DNA from: JAXGTO01 sp040774885
Lineage (GTDB): Bacteria > Actinomycetota > Coriobacteriia > Coriobacteriales > Eggerthellaceae
Direction of reading: 5' to 3'
Assembly: GCA_040774885.1 (NCBI GenBank)
Contig: JAXGTO010000021.1
Location: 1 to 44,639, forward strand
Length of the DNA: 44,639 bases
Both the position numbers and the translations under genes were made by a program. The notes under the pieces were generated by a model. It was not told the DNA's origin. It ran no database searches and saw only the letters and a program-made list of their open reading frames with translations. Below are positions 1-7,208 of the stretch, in pieces. The number at the start of each line of letters is the position of its first letter. Position 1 is the first letter of the stretch.

Positions 1-233
1 CCCCGGGCCTTCGGAAGAGGCAGGGGCACCAGGCCATCCGGGAGCGGCCGACCAACAGCCCTTCGGGGCCGATGCAATCATAATCCGAGTCAGGAAATGA
101 ATGAATCAGGCCCTTCGGAGATGCTTAAGACTGTAATGGGGGGGGAGGTGACACGCTGCACCGATGCGGGGAAGGCCGCGAGATGTCGAAGCCGGGCATT
201 TCTGGATTCCTAGCAAGCGAAAACGGCCTAATT
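1..233. other. Left-edge intergenic stretch, no gene recognised
   Basis: No convincing coding frame is visible. The short frames here lack family features and ribosome binding sites, and they run into the inverted-repeat element that follows. The motif CCCTTCGG or a close variant occurs three times in the first 120 bases (near 8, 59 and 112), each able to form a small UUCG-type hairpin. The stretch may be the 3' untranslated region of a gene outside the window. Confidence 0.4.
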
Positions 234-374
234 TGTTGGAAATTTGCGATACGGTACCCCTTCAGAGCCCATTTTATCCTTTTTGGATATCTCCTATTCG
301 TAAAAGGCCTGGTCACGATTGGCAACGGCGCCGTTTTTGCTTTCTGAGGGGTACCGTATCGCAAATTTCCAACA
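234..374. repeat. Long inverted-repeat element 1 (28-bp perfect arms, 85-nt centre)
   Basis: Positions 234-261 are exactly reverse-complementary to 347-374, enclosing an 85-nt centre (262-346). The centre has its own small hairpins: ATCC/GGAT around 276-289 and a palindrome AACGGCGCCGTT near 324-335. It also carries a motif (about 299-322, with core AAAAGGCCTG) that recurs in inverted orientation in the element at 3454-3597. The element ends 28 bases before the -35 box of csoR. It could act as a terminator or insulator, a structured RNA or a small mobile repeat. No transposase or coding frame is associated with it. Confidence 0.85.
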
Positions 375-402
375 GAAAAGGTCGAAATCGCGTGCTTGGA
401 TT

Positions 403-429
403 TTGACAGATACCCTATGGGGGTATAAT
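403..429 (+). promoter_or_regulatory. Promoter of csoR-copA
   Basis: TTGACA (403-408) and TATAAT (424-429) are consensus -35 and -10 boxes separated by 15 bases, shorter than the usual 17. The -10 box overlaps the right half of the first CsoR-like operator, so bound repressor would block RNA polymerase directly. Transcription would start near 436, giving a leader of about 40 bases that contains the second operator. Confidence 0.75.
410..426. promoter_or_regulatory. CsoR-type operator 1
   Basis: ATACCC(5 nt)GGGTAT-like palindrome (ATACCCTATGGGGGTAT), nearly the same as the known CsoR box upstream of Bacillus copZA. It lies between -35 and -10 and runs into the -10 hexamer. Recognition rests on similarity to the CsoR consensus and on csoR starting about 50 bases downstream. 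Confidence 0.75.
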
Positions 430-444
430 GTGGACGATAGTAGG

Positions 445-459
445 TACCCCGTTGGGGTA
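445..459. promoter_or_regulatory. CsoR-type operator 2
   Basis: A perfect palindrome, TACCCC-GTT-GGGGTA, just downstream of the predicted transcription start and upstream of the csoR ribosome binding site (AGGGAAAGGA, 461-470). Its centre is 34 bases from that of operator 1, about three helical turns, so tetramers could bind both sites on one face of the DNA. Confidence 0.65.
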
Positions 460-476
460 TAGGGAAAGGATGCGCG

Positions 477-779
477 ATGGCTGAAGAAAAATGCGCCTGC
501 CATTACAAGAGCACTCCGCGCGATGAAGAACTCAAGGCGGACCTGACGCGTCGGCTCAACCGTGCCATCGGGCAGCTCAACGGCGTGAAAGCCATGATCG
601 ACGACAACCGTTATTGCGGCGATGTTCTGATCCAGCTTGCCGCCGCTCAAAGCGCTGTGAAGGGCGTGTCCACCTTGGTGCTGCAAAACCACATGAAGAC
701 CTGCGTAGTTGAAAAAGTGCAGGCAGGAGACACCGAGGTGCTCGATGAATTGATGGACCTCATGAGGAAGTTCTCATGA
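477..779 (+). CDS. csoR: CsoR/RcnR-family copper-sensing repressor
   Basis: A 100-residue all-helical metal-sensing repressor of the DUF156 (CsoR/RcnR/FrmR) family. The family's Cu(I) ligands are visible as Cys47, His72 and Cys76, in the context RYCGDVLIQ and LQNHMKTCV, and the basic DNA-contact helix RRLNRAIGQLNGV is present. The N-terminus has an additional CACH cluster (Cys6, Cys8, His9), which is not part of the canonical site. The start is set by AGGGAAAGGA 6 bases upstream; an ATG at 470 is out of frame and stops at once. It overlaps copA by ATGA, so the two are translationally coupled. In the known model, Cu(I) binding releases the repressor from operators such as the two upstream and derepresses its own gene and the exporter. 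Copper specificity is inferred from the C-H-C ligands and the copA neighbour. Confidence 0.93.
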   Translation: MAEEKCACHYKSTPRDEELKADLTRRLNRAIGQLNGVKAMIDDNRYCGDVLIQLAAAQSAVKGVSTLVLQNHMKTCVVEKVQAGDTEVLDELMDLMRKFS

Positions 780-3427
780 GCGCTGACGATCCCATCCGCT
801 TCGATGTCACAGGCATGACCTGCGCGGCTTGCAGCGCACGGGTGCAGAAGGCCGCTTCTGCCGTTGAGGGGGTTTCCGATGCCGAGGTGAACCTGCTCAA
901 GAACACCATGCAGGTGCATCTGGACGTCGGAGCCGACCCAGCGGCCGTCGTACGGGCTGTGGATGCCGCCGTTGAAAAGGCGGGCTACGGCGCCGTCGAG
1001 CAGGGTGCCGGCTCAACGCCTTCGACGTCTGCATCGGCCCCCTCTACCGCAGCCGCTGATGCAGCGCGCGCCATGAAACGCCGGCTCATCGTTTCCATTG
1101 CGTTCTGCGTGCCGCTGTTCTATGTCAGCATGGGGCATATGTTCGGTTGGCCGTTGCCTTCCGTGCTTATGGGCGAAGCGGGCATGATTCCCCTGGCCCT
1201 CACCGAGATGCTCCTGCTTTTGCCCATCGCCGTGATCAACCGGCGCTACTTCACCAACGGATTCAAGACGTTGTTCCACGCTGCTCCCAACATGGATTCG
1301 CTCATCGCGCTGGGGTCCACCGCATCCATCGTTTACGGCGTGGTGGCTGTGTATCGCATGGGCTGGCTTCTGGGGTCGGGCGACGTTGCCGCGGCAGCAC
1401 CCTTGGCCCACGACCTGTATTTCGAAAGCGCGGGCATGATCCTCACGCTCATTACGCTGGGCAAGTATTTCGAAGCGCGCGCCAAGGGCCATACCACCGA
1501 TGCCATCGCTGCGCTCATGGACCTGGCGCCGGCCACGGCCGTGGTGCGTCGCGATGGGGCGGAAGTCGAGATTCCCGCCGATCAAGTGAAGGTGGGCGAT
1601 GAAGTGGTGGTCCGCGCTGGGCAGGGGATACCCGTCGACGGCGTGGTGGTGGAAGGCGACGCCACGGTCGATGAAAGCGCGCTCACCGGCGAAAGCCTGC
1701 CGGTTGAAAAGCGCCCGGGCGATGCAGTGACGGGAGCCACGGTGAGCCGATCGGGCTGGTTCGTGCTGCGTGCCGAACGCGTGGGCGAAGATACTGCGTT
1801 GGCGGCCATCATCCGCTTGGTGGACGAGGCCACGGGTACCAAGGCTCCCATCGAGCGCATTGCCGATCGCATCAGCGGCGTGTTCGTGCCGGTGGTCATC
1901 GCCATAGCTCTTGCGGTATTCGCCGTTTGGATGGCGCTGGGCGCAAGCATCGAATCCGCGCTCACCTATGCCATCAGCGTATTGGTCATCAGCTGCCCCT
2001 GCGCATTGGGGCTGGCCACGCCCACGGCCATCATGGTGGGCACGGGACGCGGCGCCCAGCGCGGCATCTTGGTCAAAAGCGCTGAGACGCTCGAGAACGC
2101 CTGCCGCACCGCCTGTGTGGCGTTGGACAAGACGGGCACCGTCACTGAAGGCCGCCCGAAGGTGATGGGCGTCACATGTGCGGAAGGCATCACGCGCCGC
2201 GGCGTGCTCGCTACCGCAGCTTTTCTCGAACGACGCTCGGAGCACCCTCTGGCCGCTGCCATCATGGATGCCGCGGGGGACGACATGCCCGTCGGCATGA
2301 AGGTGGAGTGCTTCGATCAGGTGGCTGGCGGCGGATTATCCGGCCACGTGGACGGCCATGACGTGTTGGTGGGAAACGAGCGCCTTATGGAGGGCGCCGG
2401 CGTGCACGTGGAAGGGCTCGTGCACGACGCCCATCTCTTCGAGGCGCAGGGCGCCACCGTCCTCTACGTGGCCACCGACGGCGCAGCCATCGGCGCAGTG
2501 GGTGTTGCGGATACCGTCAAGCCCAGCGCGGCGGCTGCCGTCGCGGAATTGCATGCCATGGGAATCGAGTCGCTGATGCTCACGGGCGATGCCCCGGTGG
2601 CGGCAAACGCGATTGCCGCCCAGGTGGGAATCGACCAGGTGGAATCTGGCGTCCTGCCCGGCCGCAAAGAAGAAGCCGTCCACGAGTTGCAACGTGCCGG
2701 CAAAGCGGTGGCCATGGTGGGCGACGGCGTCAACGACGCTCCGGCCTTGGCTCGTGCCGATACGGGCATCGCCATCGGTGCGGGTACCGACGTGGCTATC
2801 GCCAGCGCCGATGTGGTGCTCATGCGCAGCGATCCGCTCGATGTGCCTGCCGCCATCCAGCTGTCGCGAGCCACTATGCGCAACATCAAGCAGAACCTCT
2901 TCTGGGCGCTGTTCTACAACGCCATTTGCATTCCCGTGGCCGCCGGCGTGCTGGCGCCGCTGGGCGTGTCGCTCAATCCTATGATCGCCGCTGCGGCCAT
3001 GAGTTGCAGCTCGGTGTGCGTGGTGACGAATGCATTGCGGCTGCGCGGATGGAAGCCCCGCTGGGCCACGCAGCAAGCGCGCGATGCCGCAGATGGACGA
3101 ATCGCAGCGGCGGACGAACCTGCGAATGCGGACGCCGATCGGCTTTCGCCAGCTGCCGGTTCTGAAGAAACGGATCAATGTGCAGGCGCCGTGCCCGCAC
3201 TCGAAGGAAAGGAATCGAGCATGACCATCGAATTGAATGTAGAAGGAATGATGTGCCAGCATTGCGTGGCCCACGTGACCAAGGCGCTCTCCGATGTGCA
3301 GGGCGTTACCGATGTGGCCGTCGACTTGGATGCCGGCACCGCCACAGTGCACGTTGTCGAGGGCACTGATTCTACTGCGCTTTGCGCCGCTGTTGCCGAG
3401 GAAGGCTATCCCTGCAAGGTCGCATAG
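776..3427 (+). CDS. copA: Cu(I)-exporting P1B-type ATPase with fused C-terminal CopZ-like domain
   Basis: An 883-residue heavy-metal-transporting P-type ATPase of the cytoplasmic membrane that pumps Cu(I) out using ATP. An N-terminal HMA domain has a CxxC pair (Cys16, Cys19, in GMTCAACS). Membrane helices begin near residue 100. The metal-site motif CPC (407-409) is in the core, the phosphorylated Asp is D451 (DKTGTVTEG), and the SEHPLAAA and GDGVNDAPA signatures follow. After the last helices comes a linker of about 45 residues and then a second HMA domain with C827 and C830 (GMMCQHC). A C-terminal HMA domain is unusual for CopA: this 68-residue part has the size of a free CopZ chaperone and may also be made separately. 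The start codon overlaps the csoR stop. Codon use resembles that of neighbouring genes. Confidence 0.96.
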   Translation: MSADDPIRFDVTGMTCAACSARVQKAASAVEGVSDAEVNLLKNTMQVHLDVGADPAAVVRAVDAAVEKAGYGAVEQGAGSTPSTSASAPSTAAADAARAMKRRLIVSIAFCVPLFYVSMGHMFGWPLPSVLMGEAGMIPLALTEMLLLLPIAVINRRYFTNGFKTLFHAAPNMDSLIALGSTASIVYGVVAVYRMGWLLGSGDVAAAAPLAHDLYFESAGMILTLITLGKYFEARAKGHTTDAIAALMDLAPATAVVRRDGAEVEIPADQVKVGDEVVVRAGQGIPVDGVVVEGDATVDESALTGESLPVEKRPGDAVTGATVSRSGWFVLRAERVGEDTALAAIIRLVDEATGTKAPIERIADRISGVFVPVVIAIALAVFAVWMALGASIESALTYAISVLVISCPCALGLATPTAIMVGTGRGAQRGILVKSAETLENACRTACVALDKTGTVTEGRPKVMGVTCAEGITRRGVLATAAFLERRSEHPLAAAIMDAAGDDMPVGMKVECFDQVAGGGLSGHVDGHDVLVGNERLMEGAGVHVEGLVHDAHLFEAQGATVLYVATDGAAIGAVGVADTVKPSAAAAVAELHAMGIESLMLTGDAPVAANAIAAQVGIDQVESGVLPGRKEEAVHELQRAGKAVAMVGDGVNDAPALARADTGIAIGAGTDVAIASADVVLMRSDPLDVPAAIQLSRATMRNIKQNLFWALFYNAICIPVAAGVLAPLGVSLNPMIAAAAMSCSSVCVVTNALRLRGWKPRWATQQARDAADGRIAAADEPANADADRLSPAAGSEETDQCAGAVPALEGKESSMTIELNVEGMMCQHCVAHVTKALSDVQGVTDVAVDLDAGTATVHVVEGTDSTALCAAVAEEGYPCKVA
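3221..3427 (+). CDS. Possible internally initiated CopZ chaperone (C-terminal 68 residues of copA)
   Basis: An in-frame ATG at codon 816 of copA is preceded, 7 bases away, by AAGGAAAGGA (3204-3213), as good a ribosome binding site as those of neighbouring genes. The product would be a complete 68-residue ferredoxin-like HMA protein with a GMMCQHC Cu(I) site, the usual length and fold of CopZ. E. coli copA is known to make a free copper chaperone from part of its own message by frameshifting; here re-initiation would achieve the same. This is inference: the sequence shows only the start signal and the intact domain. Confidence 0.4.
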   Translation: MTIELNVEGMMCQHCVAHVTKALSDVQGVTDVAVDLDAGTATVHVVEGTDSTALCAAVAEEGYPCKVA

Positions 3428-3453
3428 GCCAGCCGCGGCAAGCGATGTAAAAT

Positions 3454-3597
3454 TGCGGATTTCTCAAAAACGCCGCCATTCTACGACTTCGGCAAAAACA
3501 AGCAAATCGTCATCAGGCCTTTTGCAATCGCTTTCGCCAAATCTGTCCGAATCGGCCCCAAAAACCGTAGAATGGCGGCGTTTTTGAGAAATCCGCA
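3454..3597. repeat. Long inverted-repeat element 2 (32-bp perfect arms, 80-nt centre)
   Basis: Positions 3454-3485 are exactly complementary to 3566-3597 around an 80-nt centre. The arm sequence is unrelated to that of element 1, but the reverse complement of the centre contains a 24-base stretch that matches the element 1 centre at 20 positions (core AAAAGGCCTG followed by ACGATT). The element starts 27 bases after the copA stop and ends 157 bases before feoA. It may end copper-operon transcription, although no U-rich tail follows the right arm. Confidence 0.85.
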
Positions 3598-3691
3598 CGC
3601 ATGCTGAAAGGCGGGGCGTGTCAGAAGGATATGAGATTCGGCACGTTTGCGGCGAGCAGATGGCGTCGGCTTCATCCCTGCTATTTGCGCA

Positions 3692-3720
3692 TTGACGGAG
3701 GGCGGGCGTCACGGTATCGT
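3692..3720 (+). promoter_or_regulatory. Candidate promoter of feoAB
   Basis: TTGACG (3692-3697) and TATCGT (3715-3720) are separated by 17 bases and lie about 35 bases upstream of the feoA start. No clear Fur or DtxR/IdeR box was recognised. The -10 match is only moderate. Confidence 0.4.
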
Positions 3721-3754
3721 CAAGCAGGAGAGAAGACGAAGCAAGGAACATCAT

Positions 3755-3970
3755 TTGATACTCAGCAATGCCAAGGCGGGAAGCGTGCATACCATTGCGG
3801 CTTGCCATGCAACGGGCCGCACGCGCGCACGTTTGGACAGCCTGGGCCTGGTGGTGGGTGAGCGTATCAGCGTGCGTTCATCCAGCTACGCCGGCCTCAT
3901 CCTCGAAATCAAGGGCAGCCGTCTAGCCTTGTGCAAAGCCGTCACCGACACCATGGAGGTGACCGGCTAG
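3755..3970 (+). CDS. feoA: FeoA-domain protein, Fe2+ uptake accessory
   Basis: A small SH3-like FeoA domain of 71 residues, the usual length, that is known to interact with and support the FeoB ferrous-iron transporter on the cytoplasmic side. The family pattern is visible as LSNAKAGSVHTIAAC at the start, RARLDSLGLVVGERI in the middle and ALCKAVTDTMEVTG at the end. The start chosen is TTG at 3755, with AAGGAA six bases upstream. Longer upstream frames add a basic N-terminus with no family support. The stop codon is followed immediately by the feoB ATG, so the two genes form an operon. Confidence 0.85.
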   Translation: MILSNAKAGSVHTIAACHATGRTRARLDSLGLVVGERISVRSSSYAGLILEIKGSRLALCKAVTDTMEVTG

Positions 3971-6043
3971 ATGGCCGAATCCTCCAAAACCTACGCTCTC
4001 ATCGGCAATCCTAACTGCGGGAAGACCACCCTGTTCAATGAGCTTACCGGCACCAGCCAGCATGTGGGCAATTGGCCGGGCGTTACGGTGGAGCGCAAGA
4101 GCGGCCGTCTGAAAAAGGAATACGGCGAAGCTGAAATCGTCGATTTGCCCGGCATCTATTCGCTCACCAGTTACTCCATCGAAGAACAAGTGAGCCGCGA
4201 ATACATCGTGGACGAGAAGCCCGACGTTGTCATCGACGTGGTGGAAGCCACCAACATCGAGCGCAATCTGTTCCTCACGTGCCAGATAGCCGAGCTGGGC
4301 GTGCCACTGGTGGTGGCCATCAATATGATGGACGAAGCTGCCAAGGAAGGCGATACCATCGATTGCGAGGCGCTTTCCCGCACGTTGGGACTGCCCGTCA
4401 TGCCCATCACCGCCGTCACGGCCGAAGGCGTCATCGAACTCATGCACACCGTTGGCATGCACAAGCTGATGGAAACGGTGGATGAAGAGGCCGAATCGCC
4501 CTTCCACGAAGGCGAAGACGAACACGGCCATGGTTTCCAGGACTCCGAGGACCCCTTGGAGCACCGCCTTGACCACCATACCGACGAAGAAGGGCGCACC
4601 AACGCGCTCATCAGCGCTTATAAGTACCACAACCATTACAAGGGGCCCATGTGCTATCAGCCGAGCCCCGAACATGCCCTCACCGAGGTGCAAGAAACCG
4701 ACAACGCCAACCGCCGCTATGCCTTCATCAAAGAGGTCATAGCAGCGGCCGTCACCAAGGGCCACGAAGCGGATGAGGCCAACGCTTCGGACAAGGCCGA
4801 CCGCATCTTCACGCACCCGGTGTTCGGAATTCCCATCTTCTTGGCCATCATGTTCTTCATGTTCCACTGCACGTTTTCCGAAGACTTCCTGGGGTTGTCC
4901 GTGTTCGGCATCGGTCCTATTCCCAGCCCCGGCGTCTGGCTGCAAAGCCTGGCCAACCAGTTGATGGGCCTCATCACGGCCGGGTTCCAAGCGGTGCTTG
5001 TGCCCGACACTTGGCTCTACGGCCTTATGGTCGACGGCATCTGCGCCGGCGTCGGCGCGGTGCTCAGCTTCTTGCCGCAGATCTGCGTGCTGTTCTTCTT
5101 CCTGACGCTGCTTGAAGACATGGGCTACATGGCCCGTGCCGCATTCATCATGGACCGTGCCCTGCGCGTGTTCGGTCTTTCGGGCAAGAGCTTCGTGCCC
5201 ATGCTCATGGGCTTCGGTTGCAACGTGCCCGCCATGATGGCCTGCCGCACCATGGAAAACGAGGCCGACCGCAAAATCACGCTGTTCCTGGTCCCGTTCA
5301 TGAGCTGCGGTGCGCGTGCGCCCATCTTCTTGGTGTTCGCCAGCGCGTTTTTCCCGGCCAACGCCGATGTCATCGTATGGAGCCTGTACCTGTTCGGCAT
5401 CATCGTCGCCATCTTCACGGGCTTCATCTTGAAGAAATTCGTGTTCAAAGGCGAAGCCACCCCGCTCATCATCGAGTTGCCGCGCTATCGCGCCCCGCGT
5501 TTGCATAGCTTGGGCCTGGCGCTTTGGGCCACCATCAAGGATTATCTGCAGCGTGCCGGCACCATCATCTTCGTCATGAGCATCGTCATCTGGTTCTTCA
5601 GCAGCTTCGGATTCGGCCCCGATGGTTTCGGCATGGTCGATATGGAAGATAGCCTGCTTGCCATCGCCGGCGGATTCATCGCTCCGGTGTTTGCGCCGCT
5701 CGGGTTCGGCTTCTGGGCTGCGGCGGTTGCCATCATCACCGGGTTCGTCGCCAAAGAAAGCGTCATCGGCACGTTGGGCGTGCTGGCGGGCTCCACCGAA
5801 GATGCCGCCGTCAGCAACGGGCTCTCGGTTACGGCGCTTTCGGCGCTCGGCTTCACGCCAGCCGGCAGTTTCGCCTTCATGGTGTTCAGTTTGCTGTATC
5901 TGCCGTGCTTCGCCACGGTTGCCACGCTCAAGCGTGAGAGCAATTCGTGGAAGTGGACGTTCTTCCAGATGGGGTATTCCCTGGTGGTGGCTTGGATATG
6001 CGCATTCATCGCTTATCATCTGGCGCTGTTTGCCGGCGCCTGA
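3971..6043 (+). CDS. feoB: Ferrous iron transport GTPase FeoB
   Basis: A 690-residue polytopic transporter for Fe2+ uptake. The N-terminal G domain has P-loop GNPNCGKT (12-19), switch DLPGIYSL and NxxD-type NMMDEA. The membrane part includes the gate sequences GFGCNVPAMMACR and SCGARAPIF, whose cysteines are conserved in the family, and GFVAKESVIGTLG near the end. Between the G domain and the first helix (about residues 172-215) lies a region rich in His, Asp and Glu that is unlike the usual helical linker and could bind metal. The protein is shorter than the 773-residue E. coli FeoB, and no feoC follows. The start directly abuts feoA. The next gene, ruvC, begins 80 bases later with no evident terminator between. 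Confidence 0.96.
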   Translation: MAESSKTYALIGNPNCGKTTLFNELTGTSQHVGNWPGVTVERKSGRLKKEYGEAEIVDLPGIYSLTSYSIEEQVSREYIVDEKPDVVIDVVEATNIERNLFLTCQIAELGVPLVVAINMMDEAAKEGDTIDCEALSRTLGLPVMPITAVTAEGVIELMHTVGMHKLMETVDEEAESPFHEGEDEHGHGFQDSEDPLEHRLDHHTDEEGRTNALISAYKYHNHYKGPMCYQPSPEHALTEVQETDNANRRYAFIKEVIAAAVTKGHEADEANASDKADRIFTHPVFGIPIFLAIMFFMFHCTFSEDFLGLSVFGIGPIPSPGVWLQSLANQLMGLITAGFQAVLVPDTWLYGLMVDGICAGVGAVLSFLPQICVLFFFLTLLEDMGYMARAAFIMDRALRVFGLSGKSFVPMLMGFGCNVPAMMACRTMENEADRKITLFLVPFMSCGARAPIFLVFASAFFPANADVIVWSLYLFGIIVAIFTGFILKKFVFKGEATPLIIELPRYRAPRLHSLGLALWATIKDYLQRAGTIIFVMSIVIWFFSSFGFGPDGFGMVDMEDSLLAIAGGFIAPVFAPLGFGFWAAAVAIITGFVAKESVIGTLGVLAGSTEDAAVSNGLSVTALSALGFTPAGSFAFMVFSLLYLPCFATVATLKRESNSWKWTFFQMGYSLVVAWICAFIAYHLALFAGA

Positions 6044-6085
6044 TCTCGTTTTCGCGAAGGTCGGTTCTCTCTGCGGCAACCATGC

Positions 6086-6091
6086 TATAAT
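6086..6091 (+). promoter_or_regulatory. Candidate -10 box of the ruvCAB promoter
   Basis: A perfect TATAAT lies 33 bases upstream of the ruvC start. The expected -35 position (about 6063-6068, GGTTCT) is a poor match, so the site may need an activator or be fortuitous. Confidence 0.35.
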
Positions 6092-6123
6092 CGAACAAGT
6101 GTTTGATAGATGGCAGGAGCAAG

Positions 6124-6633
6124 ATGGCGCCGTGTGAACGAATCATATTGGGCATCGACCCCGGGCTGGCCAATACCGGCTGGGGCGTGGTGCGTCAGCG
6201 CGGCAATCGGCTGGAATGTTTGGCCTATGGCTGCATCTCGACCACCAAACAGCTTGACTTGGCTCAGCGGCTCAAGAAGATCCACGACCAAATGGCCGCG
6301 GTGGTGGCGCGCTACCAACCTGAATGCGTCGGTATCGAAACCGTATGGTTCGGCGCCAACGTGCAAAGCGCTTTTGCCACGGGCCAGGCACGCGGTGCTG
6401 CTCTGGTGGCGTGCGCCGAAGGCGGCTTGTCGGTGGGCGAATTCGCCCCGTCGAAGATCAAGCTGGCCGTGGTGGGCACCGGTGCGGCCGACAAAGCGCA
6501 GGTGCAATACATGGTGCGCCAGCTGCTCGTCCTCGATGACATTCCCAAGCCCGATCACGCCGCAGACGCTCTGGCGGCGGCTATCTGCTATACCACGCAT
6601 GACGATGTTTTGGCGAAAGGAACTCCATCATGA
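6124..6633 (+). CDS. ruvC: Holliday junction endonuclease RuvC
   Basis: A 169-residue resolvase that cuts four-way junctions symmetrically after RuvAB has branch-migrated them. The RNase-H-like catalytic acids are visible: Asp12 (LGIDPG), Glu72 (VGIETVW), and Asp144 with Asp148 in KPDHAADALA. The ATG at 6124 is chosen because AGGAG precedes it at normal distance and the protein then begins just before the first strand, as in the family. An upstream TTG at 6103 would add seven residues. Its last bases overlap ruvA by ATGA, so the resolvase genes are coupled. Confidence 0.96.
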   Translation: MAPCERIILGIDPGLANTGWGVVRQRGNRLECLAYGCISTTKQLDLAQRLKKIHDQMAAVVARYQPECVGIETVWFGANVQSAFATGQARGAALVACAEGGLSVGEFAPSKIKLAVVGTGAADKAQVQYMVRQLLVLDDIPKPDHAADALAAAICYTTHDDVLAKGTPS

Positions 6634-7208
6634 TTGCGTTTCTCAAAGGGGTGCTCGCAGCTCGTACGGCCGATTCCGCCATCATAGAGGTGGCCGGCGT
6701 GGGTTACGCCGTGGGCATGAGCGCCAATGCGCTTTCCAAATTGCCCGATGTGGGGCAGTCGGTGCAGGTGCATACGTATCTGCAAGTGCGCGATGATGGC
6801 ATTTCGCTGTTCGGATTCATTTCGCAAGAAGAAAAATCGCTGTTCGAACGCTTGATAAGTGTTTCGGGCGTAGGGCCCAAGGTGGCGCTGGCCGCTCTTT
6901 CGAGTTTCACGGCACCCGACTTGGTGTCGGCCATCGCCGCTCAAGACGTTGCGCTGGTGTCGCGCATTCCCGGCGTGGGCAAGAAAACCGCCCAGCGCAT
7001 TATTCTGGAATTGCAGGGCAGCCTTGACGACTTGCAGAGCGAAGGCGAGGGCGCGGCGTCTGCAAGCGCCGGCATGAAGGGAGCCACCGAAGCGCTTCTT
7101 TCCATGGGGTTCACTTCGGCCGAAGCCCAGTTGGCCCTGAAAGATGCCCCGCAGCAGGGCAACGAGGCTGTGCTGCTACAATATGCGCTGAAACGACTGG
7201 GGGAATAA
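6630..7208 (+). CDS. ruvA: Holliday junction DNA helicase subunit RuvA
   Basis: A 192-residue junction-binding subunit that grips the four-way junction and loads the RuvB motor. Domain I begins MIAFLKGVLAARTADSAII. Two helix-hairpin-helix motifs follow, LISVSGVGPKVALAAL and RIPGVGKKTAQRIILEL, and domain III (about 147-192) has the RuvB-binding three-helix bundle ending ALLSMGFTSAEAQLAL...AVLLQYALKRLG. It overlaps ruvC by four bases, and its stop is followed immediately by the ruvB start, giving a tight ruvC-ruvA-ruvB operon. Confidence 0.97.
   Translation: MIAFLKGVLAARTADSAIIEVAGVGYAVGMSANALSKLPDVGQSVQVHTYLQVRDDGISLFGFISQEEKSLFERLISVSGVGPKVALAALSSFTAPDLVSAIAAQDVALVSRIPGVGKKTAQRIILELQGSLDDLQSEGEGAASASAGMKGATEALLSMGFTSAEAQLALKDAPQQGNEAVLLQYALKRLGE

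Noticed and set aside
234..374. Reading element 1 as an invertible promoter (phase-variable inverton)
   Set aside because: Arm size and spacing would fit, but the csoR promoter lies outside the arms, the centre has no clear promoter, and no invertase gene is nearby. The differing arms in other copies would need different recombinases.
3923..6079. Long minus-strand open frame opposite feoB (718 codons)
   Set aside because: The plus strand is clearly FeoB with all motifs; the antisense frame is His/Glu/Asp-rich composition noise.
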